A DNA stretch of 64,000 nt. Source: Marinobacter fuscus. GTDB lineage: Bacteria; Pseudomonadota; Gammaproteobacteria; Pseudomonadales; Oleiphilaceae. Both the position numbers and the translations under genes were made by a program. Positions 11,847 to 20,977 of this stretch are shown here, in pieces; within the stretch, counting starts at the first letter, position 1; the number at the start of each line of letters is the position of its first letter. The notes beneath the pieces are model-generated. The model was not told where the DNA came from. It made no database searches and saw only the letters and a list, made by a program, of their open reading frames with translations. The stretch covers positions 48,001 through 112,000 of the forward strand of contig NZ_PXNP01000096.1 of the NCBI RefSeq assembly GCF_003007675.1, given 5' to 3'.

Positions 11847-13508
11847 TTACGCCAATTTCTTGTACTTCATGCGCTTGGGCTGCATGGCGGAATCGCCTTT
11901 GCGCTTTTTGAAGTCCGCATCGTACTCGGTAAAGTTGCCTTCGAAGTACACCACCTCACCATCATCCTCAAATGCCAGAATGTGAGTGGCCACGCGATCC
12001 AGGAACCAGCGGTCGTGGGAGATCACCAGCGCTGAACCCGGGAAGTTCAGCAGCGCTTCTTCCAGCGCGCGCAGGGTTTCCACGTCCAGGTCGTTGGTGG
12101 GTTCGTCCAGCATCAGTACGTTGCCGCCCTGTTTCAGCAATTTAGCCAGATGCAGGCGGTTGCGCTCACCCCCCGACAAATCGCCCACGCGCTTTTGTTG
12201 ATCGCTGCCTTTGAAGTTGAAGCGGCCAACATAAGCCCGGGACGGTGTCTCGTAGTTGCCGACTTTGATGATGTCCTGACCGTCGGACAGCTCTTCCCAG
12301 ACGGTTTTGCTGCCGTCCAGGTCACGCATCTGGTCCACGTAGGCCAGTTCAACGGTTTCGCCCACCGTAATGCTGCCGGAACTTGGCTGATCCATACCGG
12401 CGATCATCTTGAACAGCGTCGATTTGCCTGCGCCGTTACCACCGATGATGCCAACAATGGCACCGGCTGGTACCGTGAAGGAAACGTCCTCATACAACAG
12501 GCGGTCGCCAAAGGCCTTGCTGATGCCCTCTACTTCGATCACCTTGTTGCCCAGGCGTGGTCCGGGCGGGATGTAGAGCTCGTTGGTTTCGTTGCGCTTC
12601 TGGAATTCCTGGGAACTCATTTCCTCAAAGCGGGCCAGTCGGGCCTTGCTCTTGGACTGGCGGCCCTTGGCATTGGAGCGTACCCACTCCAGCTCCTGTT
12701 TAACGGCCTTCTGGTGGGAGGCTTCCTGCTTGGACTCCATCTCCAGGCGCTTCTCTTTGTTCTCGAGCCACTGGCTGTAGTTGCCCTCAAACGGAATGCC
12801 CTGGCCCCGGTCCAGCTCCAGAATCCAGCCGGCAACGTTGTCGAGGAAATAGCGGTCGTGGGTGATAGCAACCACGGTGCCTTCGTAGTCGTGCAGGAAG
12901 CGCTCCAGCCAGGCCACGGATTCGGCGTCCAGATGGTTGGTGGGCTCGTCCAGCAGCAGCATGTCCGGGCCTGACAGCAGCAGTCGGCACAGGGCCACCC
13001 GGCGGCGCTCACCACCAGACAGGACTTTTACTTTCTGATCCCAGGCTGGCAGGCGCAGTGCGTCGGCGGCGACTTCCATCTTGCGTTCAATGTCGTGGCC
13101 GTCGGTGGCCTGAATGATCGCCTCCAGTTCGCCTTGTTTTTTGGCGAGCTCATCAAAGTCGGCATCAGGTTCCGCGTAGGCGGCGTAAACTTTGTCCAGT
13201 TCCGCCAGGGCGTTGTGCACGTGGGCCACCGACTCGTCGACGATTTCCTTGACGGTCTTCTCTTCGTCCAGCTCCGGCTCCTGGGGCAGGTAACCGACGT
13301 TAATGCCTGGTTGTGGGCGGGCTTCGCCGATGTAATCCTGATCAACCCCCGCCATAATACGCAGCAGGGTAGATTTACCGGCACCGTTCAGGCCCAGTAC
13401 ACCGATCTTGGCGCCGGGGAAAAAGCTCAGAGAGATGTCTTTCAGAATTTCCCGCTTGGGTGGAACGACCTTGCCCACGCGGTTCATGGTGTATACGTAT
13501 TGGGCCAT
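11847..13508 (-). CDS. ettA: Energy-dependent translational throttle protein EttA (ABC-F)
   Basis: A cytoplasmic ABC-F ATPase that binds the ribosomal E site and gates the first elongation step according to ATP/ADP level. 553 residues, matching EttA. Two ABC cassettes: Walker A GLNGAGKST and GGNGAGKST, signatures LSGGERRR and LSGGERNR, with the charged P-site-tRNA-interacting linker between them and no membrane segments. I set the start at 13508 (MAQYVYTMNRVGKVV), which matches the family; upstream in-frame codons to 13625 run into palindrome copy B and are not coding-like. Confidence 0.95.
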   Translation of the reverse strand: MAQYVYTMNRVGKVVPPKREILKDISLSFFPGAKIGVLGLNGAGKSTLLRIMAGVDQDYIGEARPQPGINVGYLPQEPELDEEKTVKEIVDESVAHVHNALAELDKVYAAYAEPDADFDELAKKQGELEAIIQATDGHDIERKMEVAADALRLPAWDQKVKVLSGGERRRVALCRLLLSGPDMLLLDEPTNHLDAESVAWLERFLHDYEGTVVAITHDRYFLDNVAGWILELDRGQGIPFEGNYSQWLENKEKRLEMESKQEASHQKAVKQELEWVRSNAKGRQSKSKARLARFEEMSSQEFQKRNETNELYIPPGPRLGNKVIEVEGISKAFGDRLLYEDVSFTVPAGAIVGIIGGNGAGKSTLFKMIAGMDQPSSGSITVGETVELAYVDQMRDLDGSKTVWEELSDGQDIIKVGNYETPSRAYVGRFNFKGSDQQKRVGDLSGGERNRLHLAKLLKQGGNVLMLDEPTNDLDVETLRALEEALLNFPGSALVISHDRWFLDRVATHILAFEDDGEVVYFEGNFTEYDADFKKRKGDSAMQPKRMKYKKLA

Positions 13509-13561
13509 ATTGGCGGAAACCTCTTTACAAACCGGTTCATGGATTCGGATGGCGGTGGCGC

Positions 13562-13665
13562 GGGCGGCGGGGCAGGTCTTCAGGGATACGCTGTGAATAC
13601 ATCCCTGTACGCTCGACAAAATCATCCCTGATTTTGACGATCCCTGAAGACCTGCCCCGCCGCCC
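13562..13665. repeat. Structured intergenic palindrome, copy B (divergent ettA/glyA)
   Basis: A perfect 25-bp inverted repeat (13562-13586 with 13641-13665). Read on the minus strand its centre has hairpin CAAAATCA-GGGA-TGATTTTG followed by GAGCG and TACA-GGGA-TGTA, the same layout as copies A and C. It occupies the 375-base gap 13509-13883. The only other thing I see there is a -10-like TAGAAT at 13801 for glyA, with no convincing -35. Confidence 0.85.
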
Positions 13666-13883
13666 TCGAGCAGACCGCGTGCATGTGATCCGGTAAGGTA
13701 TCTAAAGCTTTCTATGATAGCAATTGAGCAGAAACCGCGGTTGCCGGTATGCCGGTATCCGCGGACGGCATAAAGGATGATTTTTAACCCGCTTTCAAGA
13801 TAGAATAGCGGCCCAATTTTTCAGGGGTTCCGGCGCAGGCGAAAGCACGCCGGGCCAGCCATACAGACAGGGGCAGCAGATCC

Positions 13884-15137
13884 ATGTTTACTCGTGATAT
13901 GAAAATCGCCGGTTTCGATGACGAACTCTGGAACGCCATGCAGGCGGAAGAGAAACGCCAGGAAGCGCACATCGAACTGATCGCGTCGGAAAACTACACC
14001 AGCCCGCGGGTAATGGAAGCCCAGGGCAGTGTGCTCACCAACAAGTACGCCGAAGGCTATCCCGGTAAGCGTTACTACGGTGGTTGCGAGTTTGTCGATA
14101 TTGCCGAAGACCTGGCCATTAATCGCGCTAAGGAGCTGTTCGGTGCCGCTTACGCCAACGTACAACCGCATTCCGGCTCTCAGGCAAACTCTGCGGTATT
14201 CATGGCGCTGCTGAACCCGGGCGATACCGTTCTGGGCATGAGCCTGGCACACGGTGGCCACCTAACCCACGGTGCCAGCGTGAACTTCTCCGGCAAGATC
14301 TACCATGCGGTTCAGTATGGCATTGACAACGACACTGGTCTGATCAACTACGACGAGGTTGAGGCCCTGGCCGTTGAACACAAGCCCAAGATGATCATTG
14401 CTGGCTTCTCTGCCTACTCTCAGCAACTGGACTTTGCCCGCTTCCGTGCCATCGCTGACAAAGTGGGCGCTTACCTGTTTGTGGACATGGCCCACGTAGC
14501 TGGCCTGGTGGCTGCAGGCGTTTATCCGGATCCTATGCCTCATGCTCACGTTGTGACCACCACCACACACAAAACCCTGCGCGGCCCCCGTGGCGGCCTG
14601 ATCCTCGCCTGTGACGACGAAGCACTGCACAAGAAGCTGAACTCCGCCGTGTTCCCGGGTGGCCAGGGTGGCCCGCTGATGCACGTGATTGCGGCCAAGG
14701 CCATCTGCTTCAAAGAAGCCATGAGCGATGAGTTCAAAATCTACCAGCAGCAGGTGATCAAGAACGCAGCTGCCATGGCTGAAGTGTTTGTCGAGCGCGG
14801 CTTCGACGTGGTTTCCGGCGACACCAAGAACCACCTGTTCCTGGTCAGCCTGATCAAACAGGACATCACCGGTAAAGACGCCGATGCGGCTTTGGGCAAG
14901 GCCCACATTACCGTGAACAAGAACGCGGTGCCGAACGATCCGCGCTCGCCGTTTGTAACTTCTGGCCTGCGTGTGGGTACCCCGGCGGTAACCACCCGTG
15001 GCTTCAAGGAAGCCGAGTGTCGTGATCTGGCTGGCTGGATGTGTGACATTCTGGATGATCTGGAAGACGAATCCGTCATCAGCCGTGTGCGTGAGCAGGT
15101 AGAAGCGGTCTGTGCCCGCTTCCCGGTTTACAGCTGA
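13884..15137 (+). CDS. glyA: Serine hydroxymethyltransferase
   Basis: PLP enzyme interconverting serine and glycine while charging tetrahydrofolate with a one-carbon unit. 417 residues, full length. The pyridoxal-binding lysine is K230 in [14 protein letters not shown]; the N-terminal substrate motifs IASENYTS and YPGKRYYGG are intact. ATG at 13884 gives the usual N-terminus ([12 protein letters not shown]). It appears to be monocistronic: a hairpin terminator separates it from nrdR, although the glyA-nrdR-rib order is conserved in relatives. Confidence 0.97.
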   Translation: MFTRDMKIAGFDDELWNAMQAEEKRQEAHIELIASENYTSPRVMEAQGSVLTNKYAEGYPGKRYYGGCEFVDIAEDLAINRAKELFGAAYANVQPHSGSQANSAVFMALLNPGDTVLGMSLAHGGHLTHGASVNFSGKIYHAVQYGIDNDTGLINYDEVEALAVEHKPKMIIAGFSAYSQQLDFARFRAIADKVGAYLFVDMAHVAGLVAAGVYPDPMPHAHVVTTTTHKTLRGPRGGLILACDDEALHKKLNSAVFPGGQGGPLMHVIAAKAICFKEAMSDEFKIYQQQVIKNAAAMAEVFVERGFDVVSGDTKNHLFLVSLIKQDITGKDADAALGKAHITVNKNAVPNDPRSPFVTSGLRVGTPAVTTRGFKEAECRDLAGWMCDILDDLEDESVISRVREQVEAVCARFPVYS

Positions 15138-15154
15138 TTGCCTTGAAGTCTGAC

Positions 15155-15192
15155 AACCCGGGCGTTGACTAACGGCCCGGGTTCCTTGTTTT
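15155..15192 (+). terminator. Intrinsic terminator between glyA and nrdR
   Basis: AACCCGGGC (15155-15163) pairs with GCCCGGGTT (15175-15183), an 11-base loop, followed by a T-rich tail. Read-through to nrdR, 15 bases further on, may still occur. Confidence 0.75.
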
Positions 15193-15207
15193 CGGGAGCA
15201 TTGAATT

Positions 15208-15726
15208 ATGCATTGTCCTTTCTGTGGTGAAGCGGATACCAAAGTGATCGATTCACGCTTGGTTGCAGAGGGCGACCAGGTGCGCCGCCGCAGGGAGTGC
15301 TTGTCTTGTCGGGAACGTTTCACCACCTTTGAAACCGCGGAGCTGGTGATGCCCCGTGTGGTGAAGCAGGATGGCGTGCGCCAGCCGTTCGATGAAGACA
15401 AGCTGCGGGCAGGCATTATGAAAGCCTTGGAGAAGCGCCCGGTCAGTATCGAGGAAATTGATGCCGCTCTGAATCGCATCAAGTATCGGTTGCGTTCGAC
15501 CGGTGAACGCGAGGTTCAGTCAATGAAGCTGGGTGAGGAAGTGATGACCGAGCTGCGCCAGCTCGACAAAGTCGCCTACGTGCGGTTTGCGTCGGTTTAT
15601 CGCAGCTTCCAGGACATCAACGAATTCAAGGAAGAGATTGAGCGTCTGTCGCACGGCAATGGCGAAACGGCCGCAGACGTGGCCCGGGCCCTGGCAGGCG
15701 ATGAGGCGGGCAAAGGCAAGGTATGA
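15208..15726 (+). CDS. nrdR: Transcriptional repressor NrdR
   Basis: Zinc-finger/ATP-cone regulator that senses (d)ATP and represses ribonucleotide reductase operons. 172 residues. The zinc ribbon uses C3, C6, C31 and C34; an ATP-cone domain follows (about 49-139). The gene overlaps ribD by four bases (ATGA), so the two are translationally coupled. No NrdR box pair was looked for outside this window. Confidence 0.96.
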   Translation: MHCPFCGEADTKVIDSRLVAEGDQVRRRRECLSCRERFTTFETAELVMPRVVKQDGVRQPFDEDKLRAGIMKALEKRPVSIEEIDAALNRIKYRLRSTGEREVQSMKLGEEVMTELRQLDKVAYVRFASVYRSFQDINEFKEEIERLSHGNGETAADVARALAGDEAGKGKV

Positions 15727-16838
15727 TTTCAGACCGTGACCGGGCGATGATGGCCCGGGCTATCCAGCTGGCCTGGCGCGGTCGGTATTCAACCCATCCG
15801 AACCCTCGGGTGGGTTGTGTGATTGCCAAGGCGGGTCGCATCGTTGGCGAGGGCTGGCATGAACGTGCCGGTGAAGCGCACGCCGAGGTGCGGGCGTTGA
15901 GTCGCCCCGGTCAGGATGCCAGAGGCGCAACAGCGTACGTTACGCTGGAGCCGTGTAGCCATTACGGTCGCACGCCGCCTTGTGCCAGGGCACTGATTGA
16001 GGCAGGCGTGGCGCATGTATTTGCGGCCACCAAAGACCCTAATCCGTCGGTATCCGGGCGGGGGCTGGACATGCTGCGGGATGCCGGGATAGCGGTTACA
16101 GAAGGGCTGATGGCCGAAGAGGCCGCCCGTCTGAACCCGGGCTTTATGAAGCGCATGCGCACCGGGCGGCCCTGGGTGCGACTGAAAATGGCCGCAAGCC
16201 TGGATGGCCGAACCGCCATGGCCAGCGGTGAAAGCCAGTGGATTACCGGCCCTGAAGCCCGGCGGGATGTGCAGCGGCTGCGGGCCATGAGTGACGCTAT
16301 CCTTACCGGTGTGGGTACTGTGCTGGCGGATGACCCCTCCCTGACCGTGCGCCGGGATGAAATGGGCGATATTGGCGATGCAACAGACCCATCAAGGCAG
16401 CCGCTGCGGGTTATTGCCGACAGAGATGCCCGCACGCCCGCCAGTGCACGCATCCTTCGGGGTGGAAATGTTCGGGTTTTCTGTGCCAGTTCCGCACTGG
16501 CGACATCGTCGGCACAGGATCTGGCTGCGCTGGGAATCAGCCTGAACGGTGTTGCCTGGAAAGACAACGGCGTGGATGTTGCCGAGTTACTCGATGCCCT
16601 GGGAGAGCTGGGGATCAACGAATTGCTGGTAGAGGCGGGCCCCACGCTGGCGGGCACCTTTATCCGGGAAAATCTGGTAGATGAGTTGTGGTTATACCAG
16701 GCGCCGGTGTTTCTGGGCAGCTCTGGCCGGCCGACAGCCCATTTACCTCTGGATACCATGGCCGACAAGGTGCAATGGAAGGTTCGGGATCGTCGCCAGG
16801 TAGGCGAGGATCAGCGCCTGATTCTTGTCCGCCACTAA
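15723..16838 (+). CDS. ribD: Bifunctional riboflavin pathway deaminase/reductase
   Basis: Deaminates then reduces the first pyrimidine intermediate from GTP on the way to riboflavin. 371 residues. The N-terminal deaminase has the zinc motif H53-A-E55 and C78/C87 ([13 protein letters not shown]); the C-terminal part (from about 147) is the NADPH-dependent reductase with SLDGRTA and GVGTV. The start overlaps the nrdR end. In Pseudomonas a riboflavin synthase alpha gene follows; here the next 61 bases are non-coding and ribB comes next. Confidence 0.95.
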   Translation: MISDRDRAMMARAIQLAWRGRYSTHPNPRVGCVIAKAGRIVGEGWHERAGEAHAEVRALSRPGQDARGATAYVTLEPCSHYGRTPPCARALIEAGVAHVFAATKDPNPSVSGRGLDMLRDAGIAVTEGLMAEEAARLNPGFMKRMRTGRPWVRLKMAASLDGRTAMASGESQWITGPEARRDVQRLRAMSDAILTGVGTVLADDPSLTVRRDEMGDIGDATDPSRQPLRVIADRDARTPASARILRGGNVRVFCASSALATSSAQDLAALGISLNGVAWKDNGVDVAELLDALGELGINELLVEAGPTLAGTFIRENLVDELWLYQAPVFLGSSGRPTAHLPLDTMADKVQWKVRDRRQVGEDQRLILVRH

Positions 16839-16899
16839 ACAATCAATACACTGCCCGGATTGGCGATCAGCCAAACGGTGCGACAGGGTGCAGAATCGT

Positions 16900-18015
16900 A
16901 TGGCACTGAACAGCATTGAAGAAATCATCGAAGACATTCGCCAGGGTAAGATGGTTATCCTGATGGATGACGAAGACCGCGAGAACGAGGGCGACCTGGT
17001 TATGGCAGCGGAGCATTGCACTCCCGAAGCCATCAATTTCATGGCGAAATTTGGTCGCGGCCTTATCTGTATGCCGATGACGCGACAACGTTGCGAACAG
17101 CTGGGGCTGCCTCTGATGGTGCAACAGAACGCTTCGGGGTTCGGCACCAAGTTCACCTTGTCTATTGAAGCCCGCGAGGGTGTGACAACCGGTATCTCGG
17201 CGGCCGACCGTGCGCGAACCGTGCAGGCGGCCGTTGCCCGCAACGCCAGGGCCACAGATCTGGTGCAGCCGGGTCATATTTTTCCGTTGATGTCGGATCC
17301 CGGCGGCGTACTCAGCCGGGCTGGCCATACCGAAGCGTCTTGCGATCTGGCCGCTCTGGCCGGGTGTGAGCCTGCCGGTGTGATCTGCGAAATCATGAAC
17401 GACGACGGCTCTATGGCCCGTCGGCCGGATCTGGAGCAGTTTGCCGAGGATCATGGCCTCAAAATCGGCACCATCGCGGATCTGATTCATTACCGCACCA
17501 TGAATGAGCGCACCGTAGAGTGCGTGGAGCAGAATGAACTGGATACCGAATACGGCGTGTTCAAACTGCATACCTATCGCGACAATATTCAGGGAGCAAC
17601 TCACCTGGCGATGGTTATGGGCGACATCAACCCGGATCAGCCGGTGGTGGTGCGGGTACATATTACTGATACTCTCCGTGACCTGCTGGGTGCTCGCCGC
17701 AAGGACTCCCGCAGCTGGCCGTTGCATCATGCGCTTGAGCGGATTGCCCGCGAAGGGCAGGGCGTGGTGGTGCTGTTGAACAGTGCAGAAGACAGTTACA
17801 ACCTGGAAGACCGGATCCAGGAATTTTTCGATAAGGGGCAGGGTTCGTCTGGTAAAGGTAGCTCCGGCGTCTACTTTACGGTGGGTACCGGTTCCCAGAT
17901 TCTGAGGGATCTGGGCGTGGGCAAAATGCGACTCTTGAGCCCGCCGGTCAAATTCTCTGCCATCTCCGGTTTCGATCTGGAAGTGGTGGAGTATGTTCCC
18001 TACGCCCCCGAATGA
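16900..18015 (+). CDS. ribB: 3,4-dihydroxy-2-butanone 4-phosphate synthase with degenerate GTP cyclohydrolase II domain (RibBX type)
   Basis: The N-terminal domain (about 1-205) makes DHBP from ribulose 5-phosphate; its metal and substrate motifs are intact (DDEDRENEGD, GHTEASCDLA, TGISAADRA). The C-terminal domain (about 206-371) aligns in outline with GTP cyclohydrolase II but lacks its zinc cysteines: where RibA has a C-x10-C-x-C motif after VRVH, this protein has ITDTLRDLLGARRKDSR with no cysteine. The RQEGR motif is also missing. So GTP ring opening must come from a separate RibA elsewhere. I chose the ATG at 16900 (MALNSIEEII); in-frame codons upstream overlap the ribD end. Confidence 0.9.
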   Translation: MALNSIEEIIEDIRQGKMVILMDDEDRENEGDLVMAAEHCTPEAINFMAKFGRGLICMPMTRQRCEQLGLPLMVQQNASGFGTKFTLSIEAREGVTTGISAADRARTVQAAVARNARATDLVQPGHIFPLMSDPGGVLSRAGHTEASCDLAALAGCEPAGVICEIMNDDGSMARRPDLEQFAEDHGLKIGTIADLIHYRTMNERTVECVEQNELDTEYGVFKLHTYRDNIQGATHLAMVMGDINPDQPVVVRVHITDTLRDLLGARRKDSRSWPLHHALERIAREGQGVVVLLNSAEDSYNLEDRIQEFFDKGQGSSGKGSSGVYFTVGTGSQILRDLGVGKMRLLSPPVKFSAISGFDLEVVEYVPYAPE

Positions 18016-18063
18016 TAAACCCGGCTGCTGCGAATGTTGCGGTGGCCCGTCAAGGAGCCCGAG

Positions 18064-18540
18064 ATGGCAGATATCAAAGTAATTGAAGGTGATTTCACCC
18101 GGTGCAGCGGCCGTTACGCATTGGTCGTTGGTCGGTTTAACGGTTTCGTTGTAGAAAGCCTGGTTGAAGGTGCCGTAGATACGCTGCGCCGCCACGGTAT
18201 TTCTGATGACGACATTGCCATTATTCGTGTGCCTGGTGCCTACGAGATGCCGCTTGCCGTAAAGCGGGTTGCGGAAACGTCTGACTATGATGCCATCATT
18301 GCCCTGGGAGCGGTTATCCGCGGTGGGACACCGCACTTTGAGTATGTTGCGGGTGAAGCCTCCAGTGGATTGGGCGCCGTCAGCCTGGAAACCGATGTAC
18401 CGGTTACCTTTGGTGTGTTGACGGTGGATTCTATCGAGCAGGCCATCGAGCGTTCCGGCACCAAAGCCGGAAACAAAGGCGCCGAAGCTGCGATTACTGC
18501 CCTGGAAATGGTCAGTTTGTTCAAGAAATTGGGTGAGTAA
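18064..18540 (+). CDS. ribH: 6,7-dimethyl-8-ribityllumazine synthase
   Basis: Condenses DHBP with the ribitylamino-pyrimidine to give lumazine, the direct precursor of riboflavin. 158 residues. Catalytic histidine is H91 in [12 protein letters not shown] near 24-26 and GVLT are further substrate contacts. The ATG at 18064 follows AAGGAG and gives the family start; the upstream in-frame start at 18034 is not needed. Its stop overlaps the nusB ATG by one base (TAATG). Confidence 0.95.
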   Translation: MADIKVIEGDFTRCSGRYALVVGRFNGFVVESLVEGAVDTLRRHGISDDDIAIIRVPGAYEMPLAVKRVAETSDYDAIIALGAVIRGGTPHFEYVAGEASSGLGAVSLETDVPVTFGVLTVDSIEQAIERSGTKAGNKGAEAAITALEMVSLFKKLGE

Positions 18541-19016
18541 TGAGCGAAGCAGGTGATAGCTCTCCCCAACCGGGGAAAACCGGTCAGCCCAAGGCAGGCG
18601 ATCGTCGCCGGGCCCGGGCACTGGCCATGCAGGGCCTGTACCAGAGGCATTTCAGTAAAACACCGATTTCGGATATTGAAGCCGAGTTCATGGTCGATAA
18701 TGACATGAGCAAAGTGGATCTGATGTACTTCCGGGACCTGCTCAGAGGTGTGCACCGTCAGCAGGCAGAGCTGGATCAGCTGGTGGAGCCTTTCCTTGAC
18801 CGGCCTCTTGCTGAAGTAGACCCTGTGGAGCTGGCGATTGTCCGGTTGGGTGCTTATGAACTGAAATACCGCATCGATGTTCCCTACAAGGTGGTGATCA
18901 ACGAGGGCATCGAAATGGCCAAGCGTTTTGGCGGTACCGAGGGCCACAAGTTCGTCAACAGCATTCTCGACAAGCTCAGCCGGCGATTGCGTCTGGCAGA
19001 GACGCGCCCTCGCTGA
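18540..19016 (+). CDS. nusB: Transcription antitermination factor NusB
   Basis: Binds BoxA RNA with NusE (S10) to build the antitermination complex on rRNA operons, such as the one at the right end of this window. 158 residues, all-helical, with [14 protein letters not shown] at the N-terminus and the C-terminal [12 protein letters not shown] typical of the family. The coupling ribH-nusB is widespread. Confidence 0.95.
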   Translation: MSEAGDSSPQPGKTGQPKAGDRRRARALAMQGLYQRHFSKTPISDIEAEFMVDNDMSKVDLMYFRDLLRGVHRQQAELDQLVEPFLDRPLAEVDPVELAIVRLGAYELKYRIDVPYKVVINEGIEMAKRFGGTEGHKFVNSILDKLSRRLRLAETRPR

Positions 19017-19019
19017 GGT

Positions 19020-19967
19020 ATGGGTGAGTTCGAGCTGATCCGGCAGTATTTCCAGCCGCTGGCCGAAAGCACCCGGCACAATCAGCTGATTCTCGGGCCC
19101 GGTGATGACTGTGCAATACAGCGTATTGAGCCGGGCCAGGATCTTGTATTTTCGGTGGATACCCTCGTTGAGGGCGTCCACTTTCCCCGCGACTACTCCC
19201 CGGAGCATCTGGGTTGGCGTTCGCTGGCAGTTGCTGCCAGTGATCTTGCCGCAATGGGAGCCAGCCCTGCCTGTTTCACTCTCGCGCTCACATTGCCTTC
19301 GGTAGACAGCCACTGGCTTGAAGGCTTCGCTGCCAGCCTGGCCAAAGCAGCCGGTGCATTCGGCCTGGCGCTGGCCGGTGGTGATACCACCCGGGGGCCA
19401 ATGGCATTGTCGATTCAGGTGCACGGCACGGTTAGCCGGGGCAAGGCGCTTTGCCGTTCCGGTGCCCGGCCAGGAGACCTCGTCTGTGTCAGTGGTACCC
19501 TCGGTGCCGCCGGTGCCGCACTGGACTTTCTGGATACCGCCGCCCCTGATGCTCTGCAGCAGGCGATCCTGGCACGCTATCACCATCCGCAACCGAAGCT
19601 GGCGCTAGGGCAGGCGTTGGCTTGTCATGCGTCAGCAGCGATTGATATATCTGATGGGTTGTTGGCAGATTTGGGGCATATTCTGCAGGCGTCTGGGGTG
19701 GGCGCCAGCGTTGAGCCCGCATCTCTGCCAATAATGGATGAGCTGGTGGCGCTGAAAGGCGCCCAAGCCACGGATCTTGCGCTGACTGCAGGTGACGATT
19801 ACGAGTTGTGCGTTACTCTGGCTCCTGGGGCATTTGAGCAGCTGCCACCGGGCACTCGGCAGCAGCTTACGGTGATCGGTTTGATTACCGAAGAGCCTGG
19901 TATTGAACTGACCGGCCGTCACCTGCCGATAGGGGCGGGTTTCGATCACTTCAGGAGATCACAATGA
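19020..19967 (+). CDS. thiL: Thiamine-monophosphate kinase
   Basis: Phosphorylates thiamine monophosphate to the active cofactor thiamine diphosphate. 315 residues. The N-terminal ATP/metal motifs GPGDDCAI and DTLVEGVHF and the AGGDT motif of the PurM-like fold are present. It starts three bases after nusB and overlaps pgpA by four bases, so it belongs to the same operon. Its product is a cofactor of the acetolactate synthase encoded later in the window. Confidence 0.95.
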   Translation: MGEFELIRQYFQPLAESTRHNQLILGPGDDCAIQRIEPGQDLVFSVDTLVEGVHFPRDYSPEHLGWRSLAVAASDLAAMGASPACFTLALTLPSVDSHWLEGFAASLAKAAGAFGLALAGGDTTRGPMALSIQVHGTVSRGKALCRSGARPGDLVCVSGTLGAAGAALDFLDTAAPDALQQAILARYHHPQPKLALGQALACHASAAIDISDGLLADLGHILQASGVGASVEPASLPIMDELVALKGAQATDLALTAGDDYELCVTLAPGAFEQLPPGTRQQLTVIGLITEEPGIELTGRHLPIGAGFDHFRRSQ

Positions 19968-20491
19968 GCGACGACGACCTGATGCAGGAGCCGGATTCGG
20001 TTCGCATAGTGCTGCCGCCGGGCTTTCTCCGGAACCCCGTACACTTTCTGGCGTTCGGGTGTGGCAGCGGAGCGGCACCAAAGGCGCCCGGCACCTGGGG
20101 TAGTCTTGCCGCGATACCGGTATGGTACCTGTTCGCCTGGGTGCCCCCGATCGGGTATTGGTTGATTGTGTTGGCGGCATTCTTTGTGGGTATCTGGCTG
20201 TGTGGAAAAACCGCCGAAGATCTGAAAGTCCATGATCACGGAGGCATTGTCTGGGACGAGTTTGTTGGAATGTGGATCGCCCTCGGTTTAATGCCGGATC
20301 AGATCTATGGCGTGATGATGGCGTTTATGCTTTTTCGTTTGTTTGATGTCTGGAAACCCTGGCCAATCAACTGGCTTGATGAGCGCTTGCCGGGTGGCCT
20401 GGGCATTATGGTTGATGATGTGGTTGCAGGAGCAATGGCTTTGGCGAGCCTGTGGGCTATTGATACCTGGGTGATGCCTTATCTGGTGTGA
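19964..20491 (+). CDS. pgpA: Phosphatidylglycerophosphatase A
   Basis: Inner-membrane enzyme that dephosphorylates phosphatidylglycerol phosphate to phosphatidylglycerol. 175 residues with several hydrophobic segments. Family motifs SGAAPKAPGTWGS near the N-terminus and DEFVGMW in the middle carry the acidic catalytic residues. Last gene of the nrdR-ribD-ribB-ribH-nusB-thiL-pgpA run. It converges with the small gene at 20512-20715 over a gap of 20 bases. Confidence 0.93.
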   Translation: MSDDDLMQEPDSVRIVLPPGFLRNPVHFLAFGCGSGAAPKAPGTWGSLAAIPVWYLFAWVPPIGYWLIVLAAFFVGIWLCGKTAEDLKVHDHGGIVWDEFVGMWIALGLMPDQIYGVMMAFMLFRLFDVWKPWPINWLDERLPGGLGIMVDDVVAGAMALASLWAIDTWVMPYLV

Positions 20492-20511
20492 TAACGAAGT
20501 CGACCTCTGGG

Positions 20512-20715
20512 TCAGTGTACGGATTGCTCTTCCGGTAACAGGCGAACCACGTGCAGAAACCGGCGTAAACCGATTTCGGCCCGTTCCCGGGAGGCGAACG
20601 GCCCGCTGTCGAACCCTTCCCGGGTGGTGAAATACCATTTGCTCCCGACACAGAAAAAGCGGCTGCTGCGGAACGGAACAGGGCCCTGTTCGCCGGTTCG
20701 GCATTGAGTGTCCAT
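20512..20715 (-). CDS. Small DUF6316-like protein
   Basis: A 67-residue soluble protein with no signal peptide. GGAG lies upstream of the ATG at 20715, which decides the start. The core FRSSRFFCVGSKWYFTTRE and the segment GPFASRERAEIGLRRFL resemble small proteins annotated as DUF6316 in Marinobacter and relatives, as far as I recall; the function is unknown. The W-Y-F run followed by GPF and a short helix suggests a compact beta-plus-helix fold. A 5-bp inverted repeat, GTTTA-AAAT-TAAAC, lies upstream near 20780. I cannot name a role. Confidence 0.7.
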   Translation of the reverse strand: MDTQCRTGEQGPVPFRSSRFFCVGSKWYFTTREGFDSGPFASRERAEIGLRRFLHVVRLLPEEQSVH

Positions 20716-20977
20716 GGTATCTCCTGAGCCCACTTGTTCTTTTCTTCTCGGGCGACGTATTGTATTGGCCGATTTGTTTAAAATTAAACCAATTCCTGGC
20801 GAATTCAACTTTTTTTTACATTCTGTCTTAGCGCCGGTGGTCGGAATACTTCGATAACCGGTTCAATCCGGCCCTTAAGCCTTGTCTGATGCGGCGGGCC
20901 TCTGCAGAATACGTGCGATTGCTTCCCCATGGGTATGTTCAGAGTGCCCTCACTGACCGAACAGGAGCTAATAGTTT

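Noticed and set aside
14262..15482. 406-codon frame opposite glyA/nrdR
   Set aside because: Crosses a terminator and two certain genes; composition follows the sense genes.
15600..16900. FMN riboswitch upstream of the rib genes
   Set aside because: ribD overlaps nrdR and the 61-base gap before ribB is too short; no conserved FMN-aptamer blocks are seen.
16867..18621. 584-codon frame opposite ribB/ribH
   Set aside because: Antisense shadow spanning two genes and their junction.
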